Of a DNA stretch of 64,000 nt, positions 44,325-53,831 are shown one piece after another. The DNA is taken from the NCBI GenBank assembly GCA_964590195.1, contig CAZPWJ010000002.1, positions 1 to 64,000 of the forward strand. The letters are read 5' to 3'. Position 1 is the stretch's first letter; the number at the start of each line of letters is the position of its first letter. Position numbers and translations under genes: made by a program. Below the pieces are notes generated by a model, which was not told where the DNA came from, did no database searches, and was given only the letters and a program-made list of their open reading frames with translations. Source of the stretch: GCA-2731375 sp964590195 (GTDB lineage: Bacteria > Pseudomonadota > Alphaproteobacteria > GCA-2731375).

Positions 44325-45827
44325 CTATCGGTAAATCAGCGTGCCGTCGTCCAGGTCCGCCGCCGGCAGGGTGTCCTTGTCGGTGTAGTAGTCCTGGGTA
44401 TGCAGCCAAGGATCGCGATCGCCCTGTTTCGGCATGATATGAATCAAACGCGTCAGATACCCGGCGTTGAAGTTATGGGGATCGACCCAGGGCCGCTCCG
44501 GCATGTCCTGGTCTTCGGCACGTAGTTGTGGTGTCACGACATCGACGCCCTTGTCGGCCATGTGGTTGAGCAGGCGGCAGACGAATTCCGCCACCATGTC
44601 CGCGCGCATGGTCCAAGATGTCCTGAGATAGCCGAACACCCAGGCCATGTTGGGAATGCCGGAGAATAATATGCCGCGATGGGCCCAGCTATCGGCGAAG
44701 TTCAATGGCTGGTCATCGATGGTGAAGTTGATGTCGCCCAAGGCGCTTAGATTGAAGCCGGTGGCGGTAACGATAATGTCGGCCTCCAACTCCTCGCCGG
44801 ATTGCAGCAGGATGCCTTTCTCCGTGAAAGTCTCGATCTGATCGGTGACCACGGAGGCCTTGCCGGATGCGATGCCCTTGAACAGATCGCCGTTGGGCAC
44901 GAAGGCCAGACGCTGGCGCCAGGGGCGGTAGCTGGGCGTGAAGTGTTTTTCCACGTCATAGCCATCGGGCAGATAGGCCTTGGTGCCGGCGATCAGTTCC
45001 TCTTTCAGCGCCTCTGAGTCATTGAAGGATCTGTGTGTAATGGTCTTTTGATCGAACAGGATCTTGCGGCGGGCGATTTCGTGGGTCCACTCGTCCGGGA
45101 CATCCAACTCGCGCAGCATGTCCGCCGTATCGTTGCGGTTTTCGCCGGCATGAAAAAAGGTCGGTGAACGTTGCAACATGGTGATGTGGGCGCAATCTTC
45201 CGCCATGGCGGGAATAATGGTGGCCGCCGTCGCGCCGGAGCCGATGACCAGAACATTCTTGTCCTTGTAGTCCAGATCTTCCGGCCAGGTCTGGGGGTGC
45301 ACGATCGGTCCCTTGAAGCGCTCGGCGCCAGGGAATTCCGGCGTGTAGCCCTCGGAATGGCGGTAGTAGCCTTGGCACATCCAGAGGAAATTGCAGGTGA
45401 ATTCGACCTGTTCGCCGGTGTCGCCGCGCACGGCCTGCAAGGTCCATTGTTTGTCCTCGCTGGACCAGGTGGCGTCCGTGATACCGTGTTGGAAGCGGAT
45501 GTGGCGGCGGATATCCTGTTCGTCGAGGGCTTCGTCGAGGTAGCTGAGGATTTCCCCGGCCGTGGCGATGGGCACGCCTTTCCAGGGCTTCCAGCCATAG
45601 CCAAATGTGAAAAGATCGCTGTCGGAGCGGATACCGGGATATTTGTGGGTCAGCCAGGTGCCGCCGAAACTTTCCTGCACTTCCAGCAGTGCAAAGCTTT
45701 TACCGGGGCAGTCTTTTTGCAGGTAATAGGCCGCATCAATGCCGGAAATGCCGGCGCCGACGATCAGGACATCGAAATGTTCGACGCCTTGGGCGCTGTT
45801 TGTATCAATTTCCGTTGCGACACTCAT
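44325..45827 (-). CDS. Flavin-containing Baeyer-Villiger-type monooxygenase
   Basis: A 500-residue class B flavoprotein monooxygenase that inserts oxygen next to ketones or oxidises other soft nucleophiles. The FAD motif is VLIVGAGISGIDAAYYLQ. The fingerprint FKGPIVHPQTWP matches the Baeyer-Villiger F-x-G-x3-H-x3-W-P pattern. The NADPH motif is VLVIGSGATAATIIPAM. Start MSVATEIDTN is chosen; an upstream in-frame ATG at 46058 runs into the adjacent divergent gene. The substrate is not predicted. Confidence 0.92.
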   Translation of the reverse strand: MSVATEIDTNSAQGVEHFDVLIVGAGISGIDAAYYLQKDCPGKSFALLEVQESFGGTWLTHKYPGIRSDSDLFTFGYGWKPWKGVPIATAGEILSYLDEALDEQDIRRHIRFQHGITDATWSSEDKQWTLQAVRGDTGEQVEFTCNFLWMCQGYYRHSEGYTPEFPGAERFKGPIVHPQTWPEDLDYKDKNVLVIGSGATAATIIPAMAEDCAHITMLQRSPTFFHAGENRNDTADMLRELDVPDEWTHEIARRKILFDQKTITHRSFNDSEALKEELIAGTKAYLPDGYDVEKHFTPSYRPWRQRLAFVPNGDLFKGIASGKASVVTDQIETFTEKGILLQSGEELEADIIVTATGFNLSALGDINFTIDDQPLNFADSWAHRGILFSGIPNMAWVFGYLRTSWTMRADMVAEFVCRLLNHMADKGVDVVTPQLRAEDQDMPERPWVDPHNFNAGYLTRLIHIMPKQGDRDPWLHTQDYYTDKDTLPAADLDDGTLIYR

Positions 45828-46042
45828 AATCCACTCCCACTTTGCTCTGGCGGCCAAAAATGCAACGCCTAAGGCCATATAGCACAATTTATGGGCGAGA
45901 TTTTGATCTGACGCAAATGTCCACCGACCCGTGAAAGGAAGAAATCCGGGCAGGGAAGATTCGACATAGGCGCACCAAGAGGACACACTTGGCAAAGGAC
46001 TAAGAATACGGCCATCGAGGAAAGCAATACGAGGATAGCAAA

Positions 46043-47419
46043 ATGAGCAGCCCCGCACTTGAAGAAGTCACCACCCCGATCACGGAAATTCTGGCGCAAG
46101 GCGCCGCTGATCTGCGTTTCGAGGATATTGATGCCGACAGCCTGGCGGTGGCCAAGCAATGTCTGATCGATTGGTTCGCCGTCACCCTGGCCGGTGCGGC
46201 GGAACCGTTGACCGGGATGCTGGCGGCGGAGGCCGAAGAGGAAGGCGGTGCGCCGCGCGCCACGCTGATCGGCTCCGCCGGTAAGGGCACCTTGGCCCAG
46301 GCCTGTCTGGTCAACGGCAGCGCCTCCCATGCGCTGGACTATGACGACGTGGCCCGCGCCATGGGCGGGCATCCGACGGCCCAGGTGGGTGCGGCGGTGC
46401 TGGCGGCGGCCGAGGATCTGGGCGTTTCGGGCCGTGATCTGATCACCGCTTTCGTGGCCGGCTATGAAGCTGAATGCCGTGTCGGCAGCCTGGTTTCGCC
46501 CAGTCACTACGCGAAAGGCTTTCACGCCACGGCCACTGTTGGCAGTTTTGGCGCGGCGGCGGGTGTTGGCCGCTTGCTGGGGCTGGATGGCGAGGCCATG
46601 GCCAGGGCATTCGGCATCGCGGCCACGCAGGCGGCGGGCCTGAAATCCCAATTCGGCACCATGTGCAAGCCTTTGCATGCGGGCAAGGCGGCGGGCAACG
46701 GGTTGCTGGCGGCGCGTCTGGCCAAGCGTGGCTTTACCTCTCGCCCCGATATGCTCGAGACCTCTCAAGGCTTCGCCGATAGCCAGAGTGATGATTTCAA
46801 CCCTGAACAGGCCACCCAGGCGCCGAAGCGCGGTTTTCATGTGCGCGAGAATTTGTTCAAGTTTCACGCCGCCTGTTACATGACCCATTCGACCATTGAA
46901 ATTCTGCGGGATTTGCGTGACGAGGCGCAGATCGACCCGGAGCAGATTGATCATGTCGATCTGTCCGTTTTTTCAGGGTCATTGGCTGTCTGCAATATTC
47001 AGGAGCCCGACACCGGCCTGGAGGTCAAATTCAGCCTGCGTCATACGGCGGCCTTTGCCTTGACGGGGATGGATACCGCCAACATCGAAAGTTATTCCGA
47101 TGCCAACGCCCAGGCGCCCAATCTGGTTGCCCTGCGCCGCAAGGTTAATGTGGTTGGCGATGGCGGGCCTGCTTCCTTGAGCAGCGCGACGATTACCTTG
47201 CATGATGGCCAGACCTTTGAGCGCAGTTTCGACGTCGGCGTTCCGGCGGAAGATGTCGCCGCCCAAGGCCTGAAAATAGATGCCAAATTCCGCAGCCTGG
47301 TTGTGCCTTTGTTGGGCGAGGAAAAGGCCGGGGCGTTGCTGGCGGACTTGCATGATTTGGAAAACCTGGACAATGCCGGCCAGTTGCTGAGCCATATGGC
47401 CGATTGGCAGGCCGGGTAA
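46043..47419 (+). CDS. MmgE/PrpD family protein
   Basis: A 458-residue protein of the 2-methylcitrate dehydratase/IDS-epimerase superfamily. Typical regions are CLIDWFAVTLAGA near residue 35, NGSASHALDYDDV with the catalytic region, and GFHATATVGSFGAAA. The family name comes from propionate catabolism, but members also act on other hydroxy- or unsaturated diacids, so the exact reaction is uncertain. It is followed by a hydrolase and two CoA-transferase genes. Confidence 0.9.
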   Translation: MSSPALEEVTTPITEILAQGAADLRFEDIDADSLAVAKQCLIDWFAVTLAGAAEPLTGMLAAEAEEEGGAPRATLIGSAGKGTLAQACLVNGSASHALDYDDVARAMGGHPTAQVGAAVLAAAEDLGVSGRDLITAFVAGYEAECRVGSLVSPSHYAKGFHATATVGSFGAAAGVGRLLGLDGEAMARAFGIAATQAAGLKSQFGTMCKPLHAGKAAGNGLLAARLAKRGFTSRPDMLETSQGFADSQSDDFNPEQATQAPKRGFHVRENLFKFHAACYMTHSTIEILRDLRDEAQIDPEQIDHVDLSVFSGSLAVCNIQEPDTGLEVKFSLRHTAAFALTGMDTANIESYSDANAQAPNLVALRRKVNVVGDGGPASLSSATITLHDGQTFERSFDVGVPAEDVAAQGLKIDAKFRSLVVPLLGEEKAGALLADLHDLENLDNAGQLLSHMADWQAG

Positions 47420-47550
47420 TGTGTAAGTTGATTGGTTGGGGGCCGGAAACGGCCTTCAACTAATTGGCAATTTTGCGAGTTTGGTTCTTTGGGCGCATTC
47501 AGCGGCAATGCGCCCGAGGGTTTATTTTGCGTGAGTGGAGACGGGAAGAG

Positions 47551-48405
47551 ATGAATCAGGGCAAGTGGCAAATTGGCGACGTTACCGTGACGCGGGTGGT
47601 GGAGATCGAGGCTACGGGCGGCATGAGCCGTATTATCCCCGACGCCAAGCGGGAACTGTTGAAGGAGATCTCCTGGCTGTATCCCCATTTTGTCGACGAA
47701 AATGGCCGCATGCGCGGCTCCATCCATGCCCTGATTATCGAGACATCGGACCGTACCATCGTGGTCGATACCTGTGTCGGCAATGACAAGGAACGGGGCA
47801 ACCCGCCCTGGAACCAGTTGCAGACCACTTTCCTGGCCGATCTGGAGGCGGCGGGATACGCGCCGGAGCGGATCGACAATGTGCTGTGCACGCATCTGCA
47901 TGTGGATCATGTGGGCTGGAACACCATGCTGGTGGATGGCAAATGGCAACCGACCTTTCCCAATGCCCGTTACCTGATGGGCCGGGCGGAGTTCGAGCAT
48001 TGGACGGCGCAGGAGGAGGCGGGTACGAGGCAGTTGATGTCGGATTCCGTACTGCCGGTGTTCGATGCCGGTCTGGTGGATCTGGTCGAAACCGATCATC
48101 AGATCTGTGACGAGGTCAGCCTGATCCCGACCATCGGCCATTCACCAGGGCATGTCTCGGTACTGATCCAAAGCCAGGGCGAAGAGGCCATTATCACCGG
48201 CGATTTCATCCATCATCCCTGTCAGATCGCCTATCCCGAATGGCCGTCCGCGCCCGATTTCGACCCCGAACAGGGGCTGAAGACCCGGCACGCGGTCTTC
48301 TCCCGTTACGCCGATACGCCGACCCTGATCATCGGCACCCATTTCCATACGCCCACCGCCGGCCACCTGAAGCGCGACGGCGACCTCTATCGTTTCGAAG
48401 TCTAG
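47551..48405 (+). CDS. Metallo-beta-lactamase fold hydrolase
   Basis: A 284-residue MBL-fold hydrolase. The zinc motif HxHxDH is at H115, H117, D119 and H120 (CTHLHVDHVGWN), with further ligands in TIGHSPGHVSV and GDFIHHPCQ near residues 204-225. Start MNQGKWQIGD follows GGGAAGAG. Probable role: hydrolysis of an ester, thioester or lactone. It lies between the MmgE/PrpD gene and two CoA-transferases and may share their pathway. Confidence 0.9.
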   Translation: MNQGKWQIGDVTVTRVVEIEATGGMSRIIPDAKRELLKEISWLYPHFVDENGRMRGSIHALIIETSDRTIVVDTCVGNDKERGNPPWNQLQTTFLADLEAAGYAPERIDNVLCTHLHVDHVGWNTMLVDGKWQPTFPNARYLMGRAEFEHWTAQEEAGTRQLMSDSVLPVFDAGLVDLVETDHQICDEVSLIPTIGHSPGHVSVLIQSQGEEAIITGDFIHHPCQIAYPEWPSAPDFDPEQGLKTRHAVFSRYADTPTLIIGTHFHTPTAGHLKRDGDLYRFEV

Positions 48406-48420
48406 GAGTATCCACCCGCC

Positions 48421-49611
48421 ATGAGCTTCGAAAGGCCCTACGAGGGTATCAAAGTGCTCGATATGAGCCAGGGCATCGCCGGGCCTTATTGCGCCATGCT
48501 GTTGGCGCAACATGGCGCCGAGGTGGTCAAGGTGGAGCCGTTGCAGGGCGATTGGGCCCGCGGCCTGGGCCTTTCGAACGGCAATCATACGGAATATTCC
48601 TTTATCGCCAATTTCGGCAAGCGCAGCCTGGCCATCGATCTGAAAAGCGATGAAGCACCTGGAATAATCGATGCTCTTGCGGCCGAGGCGGATGTTTTTT
48701 TTGAAGGTTTCCGTCCCGGCGTCATCGATCGGCTGGGTTATGGTCACGAACGCCTGATGGCGCTGAACCCTGGCCTGATCTATGTCTCGATTTCGGGCTT
48801 TGGCCAGACCGGGCCGCTGCGCGGCAAGCCGGCCATGGATCCGGTATTGCAGGCCTTCAGCGGCTACATGCTGGACAACAAGGGCGAAGACGGCATTCCC
48901 CACCGCACCCATACGGTGATCAATGATATGGCCACGGCGCTGTACACCTTTCAGGCCGTAACACCGGCGTTGTATGGCAAGCGGGATGGGTCCAAGGGCC
49001 GTTTCCTCGATATTTCCCTGATGCGCAGCGCCGCCAACCTTAGCGTGATCCGTGTCATGACCGCCTCCCAGGAGGGCGAATTGCAGCGCAACCTGCGCAC
49101 CACCCCATCGGGTATTTTCAAGACCGCCGATGGCTGGCTGCAACTGGTCACCCTGCAGGACAAGGATTTCGGAATCCTGTGCGACTTGCTGGGCCGGGAC
49201 GACTGGAAGACGGATGAAAGCCTGCGCGGCAACGAGGGCCGCCGGGCCCAGGCCGATATGCTGTTGGACGGCGTGGCCGAGGCGCTGTTGAGTAAGTCGG
49301 CGGCCCAGTGGCGGGAAATATTCACCGAGGCCGGCCTGCAAAATGAAGTCTTGCAGAGTTTCAACGAATTTCTGGCCCATCCGCAAGTGATCGAGACGGA
49401 GCTGTTTTCCTACATTCCCCTCGACGGCCTGGAACAGCCGCTGCCCATGCCCAACCCGCCGGGTATTCCCAAGATCGATCCCGATACCCACTATGGCGTC
49501 TCGCCCGTCACGGGGCAGCATAATGACGAGGTGTTGGCGCAACTGGGGCATGACACCGACTTTATTGCCGATCTGCGGCAACGGGGCGTCATCACGACGT
49601 GGACGGGCTAG
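48421..49611 (+). CDS. CaiB/BaiF CoA-transferase, tandem copy 1
   Basis: A 396-residue family III CoA-transferase. The start (YEGIKVLDMSQGIAGPYCA), CoA-binding stretch VVKVEPLQGDWARGLG and the predicted catalytic D140 in PAMDPVLQA are visible. It is followed after 23 bp by a paralogue of exactly the same length. Over the first 60 residues the two agree at roughly four of five positions, which points to a local duplication. Confidence 0.93.
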   Translation: MSFERPYEGIKVLDMSQGIAGPYCAMLLAQHGAEVVKVEPLQGDWARGLGLSNGNHTEYSFIANFGKRSLAIDLKSDEAPGIIDALAAEADVFFEGFRPGVIDRLGYGHERLMALNPGLIYVSISGFGQTGPLRGKPAMDPVLQAFSGYMLDNKGEDGIPHRTHTVINDMATALYTFQAVTPALYGKRDGSKGRFLDISLMRSAANLSVIRVMTASQEGELQRNLRTTPSGIFKTADGWLQLVTLQDKDFGILCDLLGRDDWKTDESLRGNEGRRAQADMLLDGVAEALLSKSAAQWREIFTEAGLQNEVLQSFNEFLAHPQVIETELFSYIPLDGLEQPLPMPNPPGIPKIDPDTHYGVSPVTGQHNDEVLAQLGHDTDFIADLRQRGVITTWTG

Positions 49612-49634
49612 GGGGACTGGATGAGGAGATTGCC

Positions 49635-50825
49635 ATGAGTTTCGATAGGCCCTACGAGGGCGTCAAGGTGGTCGATCTTAGCCAGGGCATCGCCGGCCCC
49701 TATTGTGCCATGTTGTTGGCCCAACACGGCGCCGATGTGGTCAAGGTGGAGCCGTTGCAGGGCGACTGGGCCCGGATATTGGGCACGCCCATATCCGATC
49801 ATACGGAATTCTCCTTTATTGGCTCCCTGGGCAAGCGCAGCCTGGCCATTGATCTGAAAAGCGCCGAAGCACCCGCCATTATCGATGCCCTGGTGGCGGA
49901 TGCGGATATTTTTCTGGAAGGCTTCCGCCCCGGCGTCATTGACCGCCTGGGCTTTGGCCACGAACGCCTGATGGCCATGAATCCCGGCCTGATTTACGCC
50001 TCCATCTCCGGCTTTGGCCAGACTGGGCCGCTGCGCGACAAACCGGCCATGGACCCGGTCCTGCAGGCCTTTACCGGCTTCATGCTGGACAATGCCGGCA
50101 ACGACGGCATCCCCCATCGTTCGAACACGATCCTTGTTGATATGAATACGGCGCTGTTCGCCTTTCAGGCCATCGCGCCGGCCCTGCATGCCAAGCGCGA
50201 TATGCGGGAAGGAGGTGGGCGTTTCATCGATGTCTCGTTGATGCGGGCCGCCGCCAATCTAAGTGGCATCCGCATTACGACCGCCGCCCATCGCGAGATA
50301 TCAAGCGCCGGCGCACCGCCCTCGGGCATTCACCGTACCGCCGAGGGCTGGATCCAACTGGCCATCGTCAAGGATGTGGATTTCCATGCCGTGTGCGACC
50401 TGCTGGGCCAGGCGGACCTGAAGTCGGACGACCGTTTGCTTGGCTTGCACGGGCGCAATGAACACGCCGAGATGCTGTGGCAGCGTTTCCGTCCCATTTT
50501 TCTGACCAAACCGGCTGTGTATTGGCGGGAAATGTTTACCGAGGCCGGCCTGCAAAACGAGATGTTGCAGGAATTTCACCAGTTTCTGGAGCATCCGCAA
50601 GTCGCCGCGACAGAGCTGTTTTCCTATCTCGAACTGGCCGGCCTGGAAAAACCCTGGGCCATTCCGAACCCGCCCGGCATTCCCAAGATCGAGGCCGATA
50701 CCCCCACCGGCACATCGCCGGTCACCGGGCAGCATACCGACGAAGTTCTGGGCCAGTTGGGCTACGATGGCGCGGCTATCGCCGATATGCGCGACAGAGG
50801 CGTCGTCACGACCTGGACGCGCTAG
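49635..50825 (+). CDS. CaiB/BaiF CoA-transferase, tandem copy 2
   Basis: Second member of the tandem pair, also 396 residues, with the same motifs (VVKVEPLQGDWARILG; predicted catalytic Asp in PAMDPVLQA). The start at 49635 is the ATG after AGGAG; an in-frame ATG at 49599 overlaps the first copy. The C-terminal halves differ more (AGLEKPWAIPNPPGIPK), so the pair may have separated acyl specificities or may form a heteromer. The 3' end overlaps the convergent MFS gene by about 20 bp. Confidence 0.92.
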   Translation: MSFDRPYEGVKVVDLSQGIAGPYCAMLLAQHGADVVKVEPLQGDWARILGTPISDHTEFSFIGSLGKRSLAIDLKSAEAPAIIDALVADADIFLEGFRPGVIDRLGFGHERLMAMNPGLIYASISGFGQTGPLRDKPAMDPVLQAFTGFMLDNAGNDGIPHRSNTILVDMNTALFAFQAIAPALHAKRDMREGGGRFIDVSLMRAAANLSGIRITTAAHREISSAGAPPSGIHRTAEGWIQLAIVKDVDFHAVCDLLGQADLKSDDRLLGLHGRNEHAEMLWQRFRPIFLTKPAVYWREMFTEAGLQNEMLQEFHQFLEHPQVAATELFSYLELAGLEKPWAIPNPPGIPKIEADTPTGTSPVTGQHTDEVLGQLGYDGAAIADMRDRGVVTTWTR

Positions 50826-52218
50826 CTGCCGATCTGATCAGCCAGACCAGACGTATGGCGGCCAGCAACATCAGGGTTGCCGGTATCAGGGCAAAGCCAT
50901 AAATCCACTCGCTCACGGCGGTGAGCGTTTCGCCGCTGATACCCTCGGAAAGACCGGCAGTGTTCGAGAGCAGGCCGGCGGTGGCGGCGCCAAAGGCAAA
51001 ACCCAGTGAATGCATCGTCGGGATGGCGCCGGCGGTCAGTGCTTCTTCGCCAGGATTGGCGTTGCTCATGGCGGTGTTGGTGATATGGGCGTGGCATTGC
51101 CCGATACCCAGGCCGGTCAGGAAAACCATCGCGATCAGGGCCCCAATGGGCCCGGCGGCCACGAAAATCCCTTGTCCGATGATGCCGCCAAGAATGCATA
51201 AAGGCCCCGTGATTAGGAGAATCCGCTGTACGGGCGGTGGTGCCGCGGGAACGAGAAAGGCGGCGACGGACCAGCCCAGAGACATGGCGGCGGAGACATA
51301 ACCCGCCAGGGATGGCGGCACCTCATGCAGCCGTTGCGCCAAAAGGGGCAGAAAGACATTCGGTGCGGTGTAGCTGAACGACATCAGAAAAAACACCCAA
51401 TAGCCCGTTCCGACGATCCTGTTCAGCGAGGTTGCGCGGCTTGGCAGCAACGGGTTCTTGGCGGCATGGTCCAGCCATAGCATGCCGCCGACGCCCAGAA
51501 CCGCGGCCAGGATCAGGCCCAGGCGCAGGCCTGCGCCCCCCAATTGGCCGCTGACCGTGACGCACAGGATCGCCGCGCCCAGCAGGGCCAGACGCTCCAT
51601 TGGCAGCTTGCCGGTATCGCCCGATATTGGTGCTTTCGGCAGGGCCCGTCCGGACAGGGTCAGCAAAGCCAGAAATACCGGTATGGTTAGCCAATAGACC
51701 CCGCGCCAGAAATCAAACTGCGCGAACAGGCCCGCGATCATGGGGCCGACGATAGCCGCCAGGCCCCAGATCGCCGATAGATAGGCAAAGACCAGGGGCC
51801 GTTGTGCCTCGTCGAACAGTTGCCGCACCATTGTGTAGGCCAGGGAAACCATGAGGCCGGTGCCCAGGCCCTGCGCCACGCGGCCAACCAGGAACACCGT
51901 CATGTGGGGCGCGATGGCACAGAATAGCGAGCCGGCCAGATAGATTGTCGCGGCGGTCATCACCGCCCGGCGCAGGCCCAGTTTGCCGGCCGTCACGCCG
52001 CCGCTGGCCGCCCCCATGATCGAGGCGGTGATATAAAGTGCCGCCGGCCAGGCATAAAACCCAACGCCGCCGATATCCGTGACCACGCTGGGCAGGATGG
52101 TGGCGATGACAAACACGTCCATGGCATGCAGGGCGACGCAGGTCATGATCAGGGCCAGGCGCAGCAAGCCGGACCCTTGGGTTATGGTGCGCCAGCCAGT
52201 TTCCCGCCGCGCGGCCAA
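50806..52218 (-). CDS. Major facilitator superfamily transporter
   Basis: A 470-residue carrier with a short charged N-terminus and many hydrophobic helices, in the style of drug or metabolite MFS exporters (LHAMDVFVIATILPSVVTDIG at the first helix, GRVAQGLGTGLMVSLAY at motif C). The substrate is unknown. Its stop lies within the end of the convergent CoA-transferase gene, so transcription of the two is opposed. Confidence 0.85.
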   Translation of the reverse strand: MAARRETGWRTITQGSGLLRLALIMTCVALHAMDVFVIATILPSVVTDIGGVGFYAWPAALYITASIMGAASGGVTAGKLGLRRAVMTAATIYLAGSLFCAIAPHMTVFLVGRVAQGLGTGLMVSLAYTMVRQLFDEAQRPLVFAYLSAIWGLAAIVGPMIAGLFAQFDFWRGVYWLTIPVFLALLTLSGRALPKAPISGDTGKLPMERLALLGAAILCVTVSGQLGGAGLRLGLILAAVLGVGGMLWLDHAAKNPLLPSRATSLNRIVGTGYWVFFLMSFSYTAPNVFLPLLAQRLHEVPPSLAGYVSAAMSLGWSVAAFLVPAAPPPVQRILLITGPLCILGGIIGQGIFVAAGPIGALIAMVFLTGLGIGQCHAHITNTAMSNANPGEEALTAGAIPTMHSLGFAFGAATAGLLSNTAGLSEGISGETLTAVSEWIYGFALIPATLMLLAAIRLVWLIRSAASASRS

Positions 52219-52228
52219 TGAACGGGCC

Positions 52229-53194
52229 TTAAACGGCAGCCTGGAAGCGGCCTAGGTCGCTCTTGGCGGCGGCGTATTCCGCCTTCAGGCGATCGCCCAG
52301 AGCAGCGACGGAGAGCACATCATTAATGCTGCCCACGCCGTGGCCGGCGGACCAGACGTCCTTCCAGCGTTTGCGGCCTTCGTCGGCGGCGACGATGGCG
52401 CCCGGTACTTGCCGCTTCAAACCGTCCAGATCGACGCCCGCCCGTATCAGACTGGGCGCCAGCAGGTTGGCCGGCGCGCCGTCCATGACGGCGGTGAAAA
52501 AGATATCCGTGGCGTTGGCCTCCACGATCATCTGGCGGTAGCCGTCCTTGGCGCCGGATTCTTCCGTATTGATAAAGCGCGTGCCCATGTAGACCAGATC
52601 GGCGCCCATGACCTGGGCCGTCAGAACGTCCCGGCCCGTGGTGATGGCGCCGGCCAGGATGATCGCCCTGTCGGTCATCTGCCTGACTTCGTTGACCAGG
52701 GCGAAGGGATTGATGGTGCCGCAATGGCCGCCGGCCCCGCTGCAGACCGCGATCAGACCGTCGGCGCCGGCTTCCAGTGCCTTTTCCGCATGCCGGGCCG
52801 AGGCAATATCGTGAAACACCAGACCGCCGTATTCATGCACCGCGTCGAAAACCTCGCCCGGCGCGCCCTTGGAGGTGAGGATCACCGGCACCTTGTGCTT
52901 AATGCAAAGCTCCAGATCGCCGGCCAGACGCTGATTGGTACCATGCACCACCAGATTGACGCCGTAGGGACCTACGGGCGTGTCGCTGTCATCCCGCAGA
53001 CGGTCAAGGCCGTCCTTCATGGCTGTCAGCCATTCTTCCAGCATTTCCACATTGCGGGTGGTATGCGCCGGAAAGGTTCCCATCATGCCCTGGGCACAGG
53101 TGGCCAGGGCCATTTCGGGATTGGACACCGTGAACATGGGCGCCGCGATTACCGGCAGCGACATGGAGGCGATTAGCTCGTTGACGGTTGTCAT
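52229..53194 (-). CDS. Nitronate monooxygenase
   Basis: FMN enzyme of the 2-nitropropane dioxygenase/nitronate monooxygenase family, about 320 residues, which detoxifies propionate 3-nitronate and related nitronates. Key stretches are VIAAPMFTVSNPEMALATCAQ, GADGLIAVCSGAGGHCGTIN, then ADLVYMGTRFINTEES. ATG 53194 (MTTVNELIA) is preferred over an in-frame TTG at 53209 that overlaps leuD. The gene follows leuD on the same strand. Confidence 0.9.
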   Translation of the reverse strand: MTTVNELIASMSLPVIAAPMFTVSNPEMALATCAQGMMGTFPAHTTRNVEMLEEWLTAMKDGLDRLRDDSDTPVGPYGVNLVVHGTNQRLAGDLELCIKHKVPVILTSKGAPGEVFDAVHEYGGLVFHDIASARHAEKALEAGADGLIAVCSGAGGHCGTINPFALVNEVRQMTDRAIILAGAITTGRDVLTAQVMGADLVYMGTRFINTEESGAKDGYRQMIVEANATDIFFTAVMDGAPANLLAPSLIRAGVDLDGLKRQVPGAIVAADEGRKRWKDVWSAGHGVGSINDVLSVAALGDRLKAEYAAAKSDLGRFQAAV

Positions 53195-53201
53195 AGGTAT
53201 C

Positions 53202-53831
53202 TCACTCAATACGGCCTAGTTCATGAATCCAGGGCCGTGCCGAGCGGTCCTTATTCTGGAAGGCGGTGGTATCGGCATCGTCCTTCAGGGTCTGCGCGAT
53301 TTCGTCGAGCCCTTCCAGCAGCGCGGCCTGCCGGTCCGGCGTCAGATCAAAGCTGATGACCCGGCCCGACGGGGTGGTCAGGGTGCGCTGGGCCACGTCG
53401 AGCTGAAATTGCATATTGCCCTGATCGTCGCTGGCCTCCGCCATCAGATCGGCGACGGTTTCAGCCGGCAGGCGGATCGGCAAAACGGAGTTTTGGAAGC
53501 AGTTGTTGAAGAAGATATCGCCGAAGCTTTCGGCGATGACACAGCGGATGCCCAGGCCCCGAATACCCCAAACGGCGGTTTCCCGGCTGCTGCCGCAGCC
53601 AAAATTGCGCCCCGCGATCAGGATTTGGGCATCGCGGTAGGCCGGTTTGTTCAGCACGAAATCCGGGTTCTCGCTGCCATCGGCCAGAAAGCGTAGAGGC
53701 TCGAAAGTGAATTCATGCATGTTGTGCTCGCCGGCGGTGTTCAGACGCGCCATGGGGGTGATGATGTCGGTATCGATATTGGCGCGGGGCAGGGGGGCCG
53801 CGACGCCCTGCAACTGTTGCAGCTTTTCCAT
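53202..53831 (-). CDS. leuD: 3-isopropylmalate dehydratase small subunit-like (LeuD)
   Basis: A 209-residue swivelling-domain subunit. LPRANIDTDIITPM is the N-terminal signature, and NFGCGSSRETAVWGI binds substrate. Standard LeuD has SSREHAPWAL at that site, so this protein belongs to a variant branch, and its substrate may be another hydroxyacid. The start overlaps the leuC stop by 1 bp. Confidence 0.82.
   Translation of the reverse strand: MEKLQQLQGVAAPLPRANIDTDIITPMARLNTAGEHNMHEFTFEPLRFLADGSENPDFVLNKPAYRDAQILIAGRNFGCGSSRETAVWGIRGLGIRCVIAESFGDIFFNNCFQNSVLPIRLPAETVADLMAEASDDQGNMQFQLDVAQRTLTTPSGRVISFDLTPDRQAALLEGLDEIAQTLKDDADTTAFQNKDRSARPWIHELGRIE

Noticed and set aside
48142..49581. 479-codon minus-strand frame opposite the CoA-transferase
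   Set aside because: Antisense of a typical CaiB-family gene; not conserved in any pattern I recognise.
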